Below, piece by piece: positions 7,661 through 14,202 of a stretch of DNA of 20,648 bases. The DNA lies in NCBI GenBank assembly GCA_002431975.1, contig DJFA01000092.1:1-20648 (forward strand), given 5' to 3'. Positions within the stretch are counted from its first letter, which is position 1, and every line of letters starts with the position of its first letter. The notes under the pieces are model-generated. The model was not told where the DNA came from. It saw nothing but the letters and a program-made list of their open reading frames with translations, and made no database searches. This DNA comes from Ruminococcus sp. UBA5884 (GTDB taxonomy: Bacteria > Bacillota > Clostridia > Oscillospirales > Ruminococcaceae). Made by a program: the position numbers and the translations under genes.

Positions 7661-8098
7661 ATGAAGAAAATACTTGTTATCCATGGGCCTAATCTCAACC
7701 TTTTAGGAGAACGTGAACCGGGTATCTATGGAGATGTTTCCTTTGAAAATCTCAATAAAATGATTATGGACAAGGCTGATGAACTTGGTATTGAATGTGA
7801 AATATTCCAGTCAAACCATGAGGGAGCAATCATTGATAAGCTCCATGAGGCAAGAAAAATATTTGACGGAGTAGCTATAAATGCAGGTGCATATACTCAT
7901 TACAGCTATGCTGTAAGAGATGCCATTGCCGCAATTAAAATCCCATGCATTGAGGTACATATAAGCAATGTTTTTGCAAGGGACAGTTTCCGTTCAGAAT
8001 CCGTTATAGCTCCTGTATGCAGAGGAAGTATTTCAGGCTTCGGACTTGACAGCTATATGCTTGCCCTGACAGGTCTTTGCAATATGATTGAAAAGTAA
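7661..8098 (+). CDS. aroQ: Type II 3-dehydroquinate dehydratase
   Basis: AroQ removes water from 3-dehydroquinate to give 3-dehydroshikimate, the third step of the shikimate pathway to aromatic amino acids. The type II signature HGPNLNLLGEREPGIYG is at residues 8-24, with the catalytic Tyr23 and the mobile-loop Arg18. INAGAYTHYS (73-82) and EVHISN with catalytic His100, followed by FR (110-111), complete the active site. The length of 145 residues is normal for the dodecameric enzyme. It begins 15 bases after yqeG with a GAGG ribosome-binding site. Confidence 0.96.
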   Translation: MKKILVIHGPNLNLLGEREPGIYGDVSFENLNKMIMDKADELGIECEIFQSNHEGAIIDKLHEARKIFDGVAINAGAYTHYSYAVRDAIAAIKIPCIEVHISNVFARDSFRSESVIAPVCRGSISGFGLDSYMLALTGLCNMIEK

Positions 8099-8110
8099 GG
8101 TGTGTTTTTT

Positions 8111-9178
8111 ATGAGCAATATTGAAAAACTTATGAACGCTGTGCCGGATAATTCAGATTGTGCGGTTATAGTTTCAGATATAAACAGAAGATATTTTACA
8201 GGTATGAAATCATCTGCCGGAGTTTTGCTCTGTTTTAGAGATAAAGCATACCTTATAATAGATTTCAGATATATAGAAAAAGCAAGAGAATGTGTAAAAG
8301 ATTGTGAAGTAATCCTCCAGGGTTCGCTTTATGGTCAGATTGAAGAACTGCTTCACAGACATAATGCACATATAATTTCAGTTGAAGCCGAGGAAATGAC
8401 TTTAAGCCGCCTTAATTCATTCAGAAAAGCCCTTAAAAATATAAGCTTTGATACTACTGACAGATTAAGCAGAAAAATTTATGATATGCGTTCAGTAAAA
8501 AGCGATGAGGATATCGAAAAAATGAAAACTGCTCAGAAATTTACTGATGATGCATTCACTCATATACTCGGCTTTATACAGGAGGGCAGAACTGAAAAGG
8601 AAATAGCTCTTGAACTTGATTATTTTATGCTCAGAAACGGTGCAGAGGCTCTTTCATTTGATACAATAGCTCTTGCCGGAAAAAATACTTCAATGCCGCA
8701 CGGCGTTCCTTCTGATTATAAGGTTAAAAACGGAGATTTCGTTCTTATGGACTTCGGTGCTGTATATGACGGCTACCACAGCGATATGACAAGAACAGTA
8801 TGTGTCGGAAATCCTGACGAAAAAATGAAGGATATCTATAATATAGTTCTTTCAGCTCAGTCTGCGGCTCTTAAATCAGTGTGTGCAGGCATTACAGGAA
8901 GAAATCTTGATGCCTTTGCAAGAGAAATTATTGAAGATGCAGGCTATGGAGAAGCTTTCGGTCATTCACTCGGTCATGGCGTAGGCATGGAAATCCATGA
9001 ATATCCCAATGCTTCAACTAAATCTGATACTATTCTTCCTGAAAATGCAGTTGTAACCATTGAACCAGGCATATATCTCCCGCAGGAATTCGGTGTAAGA
9101 ATCGAGGATATGGTTAAAATTACTAAGGAAGGCTGCATGAATTTTACTCATAGCCCTAAAAACCTCATTTGTTTATAA
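8111..9178 (+). CDS. Xaa-Pro aminopeptidase family protein (M24B peptidase)
   Basis: M24B enzymes remove the N-terminal residue before proline in the cytoplasm using two metal ions. All five metal ligands are visible: D214 (MDFGA), D225 (HSDMTR), H289 (LGHGVG), E318 (TIEPG) and E332 (RIEDM). The N-terminal 120 residues form the creatinase-like domain, and HSLGHGVGMEIHE is the family signature. I chose the ATG at 8111 (355 residues), which has AAGGTG about nine bases before it, over the in-frame GTG at 8102, which falls in that ribosome-binding site. It starts 12 bases after aroQ. Exact specificity (Xaa-Pro dipeptidase or aminopeptidase P) is not decided by the sequence. In many Firmicutes this gene precedes efp, as here. 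Confidence 0.93.
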   Translation: MSNIEKLMNAVPDNSDCAVIVSDINRRYFTGMKSSAGVLLCFRDKAYLIIDFRYIEKARECVKDCEVILQGSLYGQIEELLHRHNAHIISVEAEEMTLSRLNSFRKALKNISFDTTDRLSRKIYDMRSVKSDEDIEKMKTAQKFTDDAFTHILGFIQEGRTEKEIALELDYFMLRNGAEALSFDTIALAGKNTSMPHGVPSDYKVKNGDFVLMDFGAVYDGYHSDMTRTVCVGNPDEKMKDIYNIVLSAQSAALKSVCAGITGRNLDAFAREIIEDAGYGEAFGHSLGHGVGMEIHEYPNASTKSDTILPENAVVTIEPGIYLPQEFGVRIEDMVKITKEGCMNFTHSPKNLICL

Positions 9179-9196
9179 ATTATTTCATTTTAGGTA

Positions 9197-9225
9197 TTGC
9201 AAAAGTTTAAATTTTATTGTAAAAT
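9197..9225 (+). promoter_or_regulatory. Sigma-A promoter for efp
   Basis: TTGCAA (9197-9202) and TAAAAT (9220-9225) are separated by exactly 17 bases. The leader that follows includes a small hairpin, AACGGA/TCCGTT at 9257-9273, with no T run. Confidence 0.65.
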
Positions 9226-9308
9226 AGATATCAAGGATATTTATACAATAAAAATTAACGGATTTTATCCGTTGCAAAATCAGCTTAAAACTTGGAGGTA
9301 TTATTTTT

Positions 9309-9866
9309 ATGATTTCAGCAGGCGACTTCAGAAACGGCGTTACTTTTGAACTTGACGGCAACGTTGTGCAGATTATTGAATTCCAGCACGTAAAACCTGG
9401 TAAGGGTGCTGCTTTCGTAAGAACAAAGTTTAAAAATGTAATTACTGGTGCAGTGGTTGAACGTTCTTTCAACCCTACAGACAAGTATCCTACTGCTTTC
9501 GTTGAAAGAAAAGATATGCAGTATCTTTATTCTGACGGGGATTTATATTACTTTATGGATACAGAAACTTATGAACAGGAACCTATCAATAAATCTGTTC
9601 TTGGTCCAAGCTTTGCATTCGTAAAGGAAAATATGGAAGTTAAAGTTCTTTCATACAAGGGCAAAGTATTCGGTGTAGAACCTCCGTTCTTTGTTGAACT
9701 TCAGGTAACTCAGACAGACCCTGGATTCAAGGGCGATACAGCTACAAATGCTACAAAACCGGCTGTTCTTGAAACAGGTGCAGAAGTTAAAGTTCCGCTT
9801 TTCATATCAGAAGGCGATATGATAAGAATTGATACAAGAACAGGCGAATACATGGAACGTGCTTAA
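9309..9866 (+). CDS. efp: Translation elongation factor P
   Basis: EF-P binds ribosomes stalled on consecutive prolines and speeds peptide-bond formation. The 185-residue length and three-domain layout are normal. The N-terminal domain carries the loop KPGKGAAF with Lys32 at its tip. This is the position modified in other bacteria (5-aminopentanol in Bacillus, beta-lysine in E. coli). No epmA or epmB gene is seen in this window. A clear GGAGG lies ten bases before the ATG. The gene follows the M24B peptidase and has its own promoter. Confidence 0.97.
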   Translation: MISAGDFRNGVTFELDGNVVQIIEFQHVKPGKGAAFVRTKFKNVITGAVVERSFNPTDKYPTAFVERKDMQYLYSDGDLYYFMDTETYEQEPINKSVLGPSFAFVKENMEVKVLSYKGKVFGVEPPFFVELQVTQTDPGFKGDTATNATKPAVLETGAEVKVPLFISEGDMIRIDTRTGEYMERA

Positions 9867-9915
9867 TTAAAAGCATATATCAAAATAATCCTATATAAAA
9901 AAGGGGGAGCATTTT

Positions 9916-10359
9916 ATGAAGCTTACAGAAAATATGTCTTATCTTCAGGGTCTTATGGAAGGTCTTGAAATTGACAGCTCTACAAAAGAAGGCAAGGCAC
10001 TTATTCAGATGTCAAAGGTCATGAATGAAATGGTTATGTATGTTGAAGACCTTCAGGGTCAGATTGATGAACTTACAGAACTTTGCGAAGCTCTTGATGA
10101 AGATTTAGGCAATGTCGAAGATGATATGTATGAACTCGATTCTCTTGACAGCGATGATGAGGACGATGACGAGGATTACGACGATTTCGATGATGATGAG
10201 CTTTATGAGGTTCAGTGCCCTACTTGCGGTGATACCATTCTGCTTGATGATGGTATGCTTGAGGAAGGTTCAATAAACTGTCCTAACTGCAATGAATGTC
10301 TTGAATTTGATTTCGGCGGAATTATTGAAGCTGACGCTGAAACAGATGAAGAGAAATAA
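9916..10359 (+). CDS. CD1247-like zinc-ribbon protein with acidic linker
   Basis: This 147-residue protein resembles the Clostridia family known from C. difficile CD1247, whose function is unknown. The N-terminal part (residues 1-65) is helical and probably coiled-coil (MSYLQGLMEGLEID, then VEDLQGQIDELTELCEALDEDLG). Residues 66-97 are almost all Asp and Glu. The C-terminal part is a zinc ribbon with CPTC at 101-104 and CPNC at 122-125. It lies 49 bases after efp with a strong GGGGGA ribosome-binding site and no terminator between, so co-transcription with efp is likely. The role is not known; the zinc ribbon could bind nucleic acid or protein. Confidence 0.8.
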   Translation: MKLTENMSYLQGLMEGLEIDSSTKEGKALIQMSKVMNEMVMYVEDLQGQIDELTELCEALDEDLGNVEDDMYELDSLDSDDEDDDEDYDDFDDDELYEVQCPTCGDTILLDDGMLEEGSINCPNCNECLEFDFGGIIEADAETDEEK

Positions 10360-10376
10360 TTTTATCTGAATTTTTT

Positions 10377-10408
10377 AAAAGGTGTACTTTTTTTAGTACA
10401 CCTTTTTT
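10377..10408. terminator. Bidirectional terminator between convergent genes
   Basis: AAAAGGTGTACT (10377-10388) and AGTACACCTTTT (10395-10406) form a perfect 12-base-pair stem with a six-T loop. It is flanked by A and T runs, so it can stop transcription from efp on one side and from the minus-strand membrane protein on the other. Confidence 0.92.
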
Positions 10409-10811
10409 ATATTGGTTTTTTGAATTTTGAATTAACGCCGTATATGCCGCCCAGCATGCCGCTGAGGACTGCTCCGGCGAATCTTAATGGTATAAGCTCA
10501 GGAGATATCTTATCCATGAAAATAAGCCCTGTAATGAATATAACAAGATATATTTTTACTGCATTTATCATGCCATTGAAAAGACCGTTTTTTCTTTTGA
10601 AAAGAGCATAAAAGAATCCTGAGATAAAACAGCCGGCACACAGAGATGTTTCAGCAAGAATTACTGTTATTTTATATGAAAGACTTATTCCGGACATTAT
10701 CAGTGCGGATATAATCATAAAAATTATCATTACAGCAAGTCCTGAAAGCACAAAAAGAGTATCACTTATAAAATTTATATCAAGAATACTTTTTTTATTT
10801 CTTTTTTTCAT
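10407..10811 (-). CDS. TIGR04086/YrzE-like small membrane protein
   Basis: The 134-residue protein has a basic N-terminus (MKKRNKKS) and four predicted membrane segments, near residues 18-41, 45-68, 80-100 and 105-126. The GAVLSGMLGGIYGV segment in the last helix is glycine-rich. By size, topology and position next to yajC it resembles the TIGR04086/YrzE family of Firmicutes, of unknown function. Its ribosome-binding site GGAGGG (10821-10826) lies inside an inverted repeat at 10816-10854 that could hide it. It is separated from yajC by a terminator, and I do not see a convincing promoter of its own. TATAAT-like boxes occur at about 10862-10871 without a good -35 at standard spacing. Confidence 0.75.
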   Translation of the reverse strand: MKKRNKKSILDINFISDTLFVLSGLAVMIIFMIISALIMSGISLSYKITVILAETSLCAGCFISGFFYALFKRKNGLFNGMINAVKIYLVIFITGLIFMDKISPELIPLRFAGAVLSGMLGGIYGVNSKFKKPI

Positions 10812-10815
10812 AAAA

Positions 10816-10854
10816 CATATCCCTCCGTATTAAATTCTATTTCAGAGGGATATG
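10816..10854 (-). promoter_or_regulatory. Hairpin sequestering a ribosome-binding site
   Basis: CATATCCCTC and GAGGGATATG form a perfect ten-base-pair inverted repeat (10816-10825 with 10845-10854 on the plus strand). It extends inward by one G-U and one G-C pair. In the minus-strand mRNA the 3' arm contains the whole GGAGGG ribosome-binding site of the TIGR04086-like gene, five bases before its ATG. The loop is about 15 bases. Occlusion of translation is an inference. Confidence 0.65.
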
Positions 10855-10875
10855 GATTATACATATTATAAAATT

Positions 10876-10909
10876 AAAAAAGTGCTGTATATCAAAAGAT
10901 ACACAGCAC
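10876..10909 (-). terminator. Intrinsic terminator after yajC
   Basis: On the minus strand GTGCTGTGTATC pairs with GATATACAGCAC (one mismatch) across a TTTT loop and is followed by six T. It begins ten bases after the yajC stop codon. Confidence 0.88.
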
Positions 10910-10918
10910 ATAAACAGA

Positions 10919-11314
10919 TTATTCTTCTTTTTCGTTTTCTTTATCTTTTTTCTTTTTCTTTTCAGGTTTATCTTCAGAAACCGCAGATGCCTTTTCCTTT
11001 GCAGTGATATTTTCCTGAACTGCCCAGAGTTTCACACGAATTTTATTTCTGTCGCCGCCTGTTTCGATAACGACAGTATCTTCATTGGTTTTTCTTACAA
11101 CTATTCCGACAATTCCGCCGATAGTTACGATTTCGTCACCGATTTCGAGGTTATTTCTCATTTTCTCAGTTTCTTTTTCCTTTTTTTTCTGCGGACGCAT
11201 GAATATAAAGTAAAAGAAAAGCAGAATAATCACCATCGGCAAAAGACTTCCGATAATTGCACCAAGGTCTGCCTGAGTATTTGCGGACGAAGTGGTCATA
11301 AGAGTCAGCATCAT
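10919..11314 (-). CDS. yajC: Preprotein translocase subunit YajC
   Basis: YajC is the small membrane partner of SecDF in the Sec export machinery. The 131-residue protein has one membrane segment at about residues 19-39, followed at once by the family signature FMRPQKKKEKE. The cytoplasmic domain has NLEIGDEIVTIGGIVGIV and then ENITAKEKA, and it ends in a lysine- and glutamate-rich tail. The ATG at 11314 has AGGAGGAG seven bases before it; a second ATG follows immediately. It starts 22 bases after nfnB on the same strand without a terminator between, so it is probably co-transcribed with nfnAB. Confidence 0.94.
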   Translation of the reverse strand: MMLTLMTTSSANTQADLGAIIGSLLPMVIILLFFYFIFMRPQKKKEKETEKMRNNLEIGDEIVTIGGIVGIVVRKTNEDTVVIETGGDRNKIRVKLWAVQENITAKEKASAVSEDKPEKKKKKDKENEKEE

Positions 11315-11336
11315 AGGTTATCTCCTCCTGATTTTT

Positions 11337-12728
11337 TTAGTTTATTTTTTCTTTGATATACTTGTCAATTGAAGCGGCAGCAGTTTTTCCTGCACCCATA
11401 GCGAGAATAACGGTTGCAGCACCTGTTACAGCGTCACCGCCGGCATATACGCCTTCTCTTGTTGTAAGCATATCCTCATTTACAACAAGACAGCCACGCT
11501 TGTTTGCTTCAATACCTGTAGTAGTTGTGCGGATAAGCGGATTAGGTGAAGTGCCTATTGACATGATAACAGTATCAACATCAAGCATGAAGTTTGAACC
11601 TTCAACAGGCTGAGGTCTGCGTCTGCCGCTTTCATCAGGTTCACCGAGTTCCATTTTAATGCATTCCATACCATTTACACGGCCATGTTCATCTCCTGTT
11701 ATTTTAACAGGATTATTGAGGAGCATGAATTCAACGCCTTCTTCCTTTGCATGATGGACTTCTTCTTTTCTTGCAGGGAGTTCAGCCTCTGAACGTCTGT
11801 AAACGATATAAACGTGTTCAGCACCCATTCTGAGAGCACTTCTTGCAGTATCCATAGCAACGTTTCCGCCGCCTACAACAGCAACTGATTTGGATTTTAT
11901 AACAGGGGTATCGTATTCATCAAGATAGCCTTTCATAAGGTTTATTCTTGTAAGATATTCATTTGCAGAGCATACGCCTACAAGAGCTTCGCCTTCAATT
12001 CCCATGAAGTTAGGAAGACCTGCACCTGAACCGATGAATACAGCTTCATATCCCATATCCATAATATCATCAACGGAAAGAACCTTGCCTATTACCATAT
12101 CTGTCATTATTTCTACGCCGAGAGATTTAAGAGTCTGGATTTCCTTCTGAACGATAGCCTTAGGGAGTCTGAATTCAGGGATACCATACATAAGAACGCC
12201 GCCGGCAGTATGGAAAGCTTCAAATATAGTTACCTGATAGCCGAGTCTTGCGAGGTCGCCTGCACAGGTAAGACCGGCAGGGCCTGAACCTACAACAGCA
12301 ACCTTATGGCCATTCGGCTGAGGTTTTTCAACTGAATGATTTTCACTGTTCATCATATAGTCAGCAACAAAGCGTTCAAGTCTGCCGATAGCGACAGGTT
12401 CACCCTTTATGCCTCTTACGCATTTGCCTTCGCACTGATTTTCCTGAGGGCATACACGTCCGCATACAGCCGGAAGACCGTTTGTAGCAGTTATTACTTC
12501 ATAAGCGGCTTTAAAATCCTCTTCAGCAACGAGCTTTATAAATTCAGGGATTCTTACGCCTACAGGGCAGCCGTTCATACATGGCTTGTGTTTGCAGTTA
12601 AGGCATCTTTTAGCTTCTTCCACAGCCATATCCTTTGTATATCCGAGAGTAACCTCCTGGAAATTCCTTGCTCTGACAGCCGGTTCCTGTTCAGGCATAG
12701 GAATTTTAGTCATTGACATATTAGGCAT
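11337..12728 (-). CDS. nfnB: NADPH-binding subunit of NADH-dependent ferredoxin:NADP+ oxidoreductase (NfnB/GltA-like)
   Basis: NfnB, with NfnA, links oxidation of reduced ferredoxin and NADH to reduction of NADP+ by electron bifurcation. The N-terminal domain has two four-cysteine groups for [4Fe-4S] clusters: C42, C45, C50, C54 and C89, C93, C99, C103. A FAD-binding GSGPAGL follows at about residues 147-153, then an NADP-binding VVGGGNVAMDTARSALR and the C-terminal GDAVTGAATVILAMGAG. I chose the ATG at 12728 (463 residues), six bases after GGAGGTG. An in-frame GTG at 12737 lies within that ribosome-binding site. The start overlaps the nfnA stop by eight bases. Databases often call this family glutamate synthase small subunit (GltA), but the adjacent nfnA and the absence of a large subunit favour NfnB. 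Confidence 0.9.
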   Translation of the reverse strand: MPNMSMTKIPMPEQEPAVRARNFQEVTLGYTKDMAVEEAKRCLNCKHKPCMNGCPVGVRIPEFIKLVAEEDFKAAYEVITATNGLPAVCGRVCPQENQCEGKCVRGIKGEPVAIGRLERFVADYMMNSENHSVEKPQPNGHKVAVVGSGPAGLTCAGDLARLGYQVTIFEAFHTAGGVLMYGIPEFRLPKAIVQKEIQTLKSLGVEIMTDMVIGKVLSVDDIMDMGYEAVFIGSGAGLPNFMGIEGEALVGVCSANEYLTRINLMKGYLDEYDTPVIKSKSVAVVGGGNVAMDTARSALRMGAEHVYIVYRRSEAELPARKEEVHHAKEEGVEFMLLNNPVKITGDEHGRVNGMECIKMELGEPDESGRRRPQPVEGSNFMLDVDTVIMSIGTSPNPLIRTTTTGIEANKRGCLVVNEDMLTTREGVYAGGDAVTGAATVILAMGAGKTAAASIDKYIKEKIN

Positions 12729-13563
12729 TTTCAGCACCTCCGAAACCTTTCATCATGCGGCATTCATGTTCCTGTTCCCTGTATGTCGCATTTCTTTTTG
12801 AAAGTTCATCAAAATCCACTTCATGACCGTCAAAGTCAGGGCCTTCAACGCAGGCATAGCGTATTTTTCCGCCGACAGTAACACGGCAGCCGCCGCACAT
12901 ACCAGTTCCGTCAATCATGATAGGATTAAGTGAAACGATAGTTTTTATACCGTAAGGACGTGTTGTTTCACAGACAAATTTCATCATAGGGATAGGGCCG
13001 ATAGCGATTACAGCGTCATATTCCGCACCGTTTTCAATCTGATTTTTAAGTATATCCGTAACAAAGCCCTTAGTACCCTTTGAGCCGTCATCTGTTGCGA
13101 GATAGAAATTATTGCAGACTTTCTTAAATTCGTCCTCAAGGATAACTATATCCTTATTGCGGAATCCTGCGATAACATCGACTTCAACATTATTATTGAA
13201 AAGCTGTTTTGCCTGAGGATAAGCGATGGCACAGCCGACACCGCCGCCGATAACGCATACTTTTTTAACGTTTTCGTCAAGATGTGTAGGAACTCCGAGA
13301 GGGCCTGTAACATCAAGAATGCTGTCGCCTTCTTCAAGAGTGGCAAGATGTTCTGTAGATTTGCCTACTATCTGGAATATAATAGTTATAGTGCCTTTTT
13401 CTCTGTCATAATCGGCTATAGTGAGCGGAACTCTTTCGCCGTGTTCATCGATTCTGAATATTATAAACTGACCTGCCAGAGCTTTTTTAGCAATGAAAGG
13501 AGCCATAATATCCATAAGTACAACTGATTGATTCAGTACTTTTTTATGAACAATCTTATACAT
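12721..13563 (-). CDS. nfnA: NADH-binding subunit of NADH-dependent ferredoxin:NADP+ oxidoreductase (NfnA)
   Basis: NfnA is the small FAD and NAD(H)-binding subunit of the bifurcating Nfn enzyme. The length of 280 residues is normal. The FAD domain has ERVPLTIADYD at about residues 43-53. The NAD domain has CVIGGGVGCAIAYP at about 103-116. The C-terminal [2Fe-2S] site has the characteristic D218 together with C223, C226 and C238 (GMCGGCRVTVGGKIRYACVEG). The ribosome-binding site is GGGAGAG. Related proteins are dihydroorotate dehydrogenase electron-transfer subunit PyrK and sulfide dehydrogenase SudB; the overlapping nfnB downstream settles the call. A matching promoter lies upstream. Confidence 0.9.
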   Translation of the reverse strand: MYKIVHKKVLNQSVVLMDIMAPFIAKKALAGQFIIFRIDEHGERVPLTIADYDREKGTITIIFQIVGKSTEHLATLEEGDSILDVTGPLGVPTHLDENVKKVCVIGGGVGCAIAYPQAKQLFNNNVEVDVIAGFRNKDIVILEDEFKKVCNNFYLATDDGSKGTKGFVTDILKNQIENGAEYDAVIAIGPIPMMKFVCETTRPYGIKTIVSLNPIMIDGTGMCGGCRVTVGGKIRYACVEGPDFDGHEVDFDELSKRNATYREQEHECRMMKGFGGAENA

Positions 13564-13637
13564 TTTACAACTCTCCCTTGATTTTAACCGGCTTTTGCAA
13601 AGCTGATTAAAAAAACTTAAACTGATAAAAATTTACT

Positions 13638-13655
13638 TTCAGATATTAATCTGAA
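13638..13655 (-). promoter_or_regulatory. Palindrome just downstream of the nfn transcription start
   Basis: TTCAGAT and ATCTGAA form a perfect seven-base inverted repeat with a four-base centre. It falls about 7 to 24 bases after the predicted start of transcription. It could be an operator or a 5' mRNA hairpin. It does not match the Rex consensus. Confidence 0.4.
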
Positions 13656-13669
13656 GCAGATACAATTTT

Positions 13670-13698
13670 ATTTTAACATATAGTATTAAAATTTGCAA
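13670..13698 (-). promoter_or_regulatory. Sigma-A promoter for nfnA-nfnB-yajC
   Basis: Read on the minus strand, TTGCAA (13693-13698) and TAAAAT (13670-13675) are 17 bases apart. It lies directly after the csrA terminator and about 100 bases before nfnA. Confidence 0.65.
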
Positions 13699-13709
13699 TA
13701 CATATTAAT

Positions 13710-13742
13710 AAAAAAACAGGGACAGAAAAAATGCCCCTGTTT
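13710..13742 (-). terminator. Intrinsic terminator after csrA
   Basis: On the minus strand AAACAGGG pairs with CCCTGTTT, followed by a T run that continues to 13710. It begins four bases after the csrA stop codon. Confidence 0.88.
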
Positions 13743-13745
13743 GCG

Positions 13746-14006
13746 TTAAAATATGTCATCATTGTCAGTAGTGATACCATAATCAATGATACCAAAGATT
13801 TCTTTGTCAGCAGCTGTATCATCAGCGATATCAGAAATATTTTTCTCAGGAATTGTTGTACCATAGATTTCATTTCTGAATATCTTGACATCTTTCGGTG
13901 CAGTGATACCTATTTTCACCTTATCCTTGTATATTCCTACTACCTGAACTTCGATATTATCATTGATAAGTATTGATTCTCCGACTTTTCTTGATAAAAC
14001 CAACAT
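13746..14006 (-). CDS. csrA: Carbon storage regulator CsrA
   Basis: CsrA is a homodimeric RNA-binding protein that recognises GGA in loops and over ribosome-binding sites. The N-terminal MLVLSRKVGESI and the RNA-contacting Leu4 are canonical. Arg44 in IFRNEIY sits at the exact position of the essential Arg44 of E. coli. The protein is 86 residues, longer than the usual 60-75, because of an acidic C-terminal extension from about residue 55. AGGAG lies ten bases before the ATG, and the GGAAAGGAG there holds two GGA motifs, so autoregulation is possible. No flagellar gene or fliW antagonist is in the window, unlike the usual Firmicute setting. Confidence 0.93.
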   Translation of the reverse strand: MLVLSRKVGESILINDNIEVQVVGIYKDKVKIGITAPKDVKIFRNEIYGTTIPEKNISDIADDTAADKEIFGIIDYGITTDNDDIF

Positions 14007-14111
14007 TGAATTTCAGACTCCTTTCCAAAAAGCGAATAAAAATTATTCGGCATAATTCACATGAGATATAAAGTTCCGTCTTTTATTTTCGTTAAAATAC
14101 CTCTTTTATAT

Positions 14112-14140
14112 ATTATATAACAAAATCGGGTTATAATCAA
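14112..14140 (-). promoter_or_regulatory. Sigma-A promoter for csrA
   Basis: On the minus strand TTGATT (14135-14140) and a perfect TATAAT (14112-14117) are 17 bases apart. It gives a leader of about 100 bases that includes the hairpin CGAATAA/TTATTCG at 14033-14049. Confidence 0.7.
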
Positions 14141-14151
14141 TAGCAAATTAT

Positions 14152-14186
14152 AAAAAAAGACCGGAATTTTAAAAAAACCGGTCTTT
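14152..14186 (-). terminator. Intrinsic terminator after metK
   Basis: On the minus strand AAAGACCGG (14178-14186) pairs with CCGGTCTTT (14156-14164), followed by a run of seven T. It lies 17 bases after the metK stop and just before the csrA promoter. Confidence 0.9.
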
Positions 14187-14202
14187 GAAAAGCAAAAATT
14201 TT

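Noticed and set aside
9257..9273. Hairpin AACGGA/TCCGTT as a terminator before efp
   Set aside because: The stem is only six base pairs with no T run, and it lies after the efp promoter, in the leader.
11337..12728. Glutamate synthase small subunit (GltD/GltA) as the function of the nfnB gene
   Set aside because: No large glutamate synthase subunit is near, and the overlapping nfnA with its Asp/Cys [2Fe-2S] site points to the Nfn complex.
12729..12737. GTG at 12737 as the start of nfnB
   Set aside because: This codon falls inside the GGAGGTG ribosome-binding site that serves the ATG at 12728.
13673..13976. Overlapping ORFs of 72 and 81 codons across csrA on both strands
   Set aside because: They lie over csrA, its terminator and the nfn promoter, with no ribosome-binding site or family motif.
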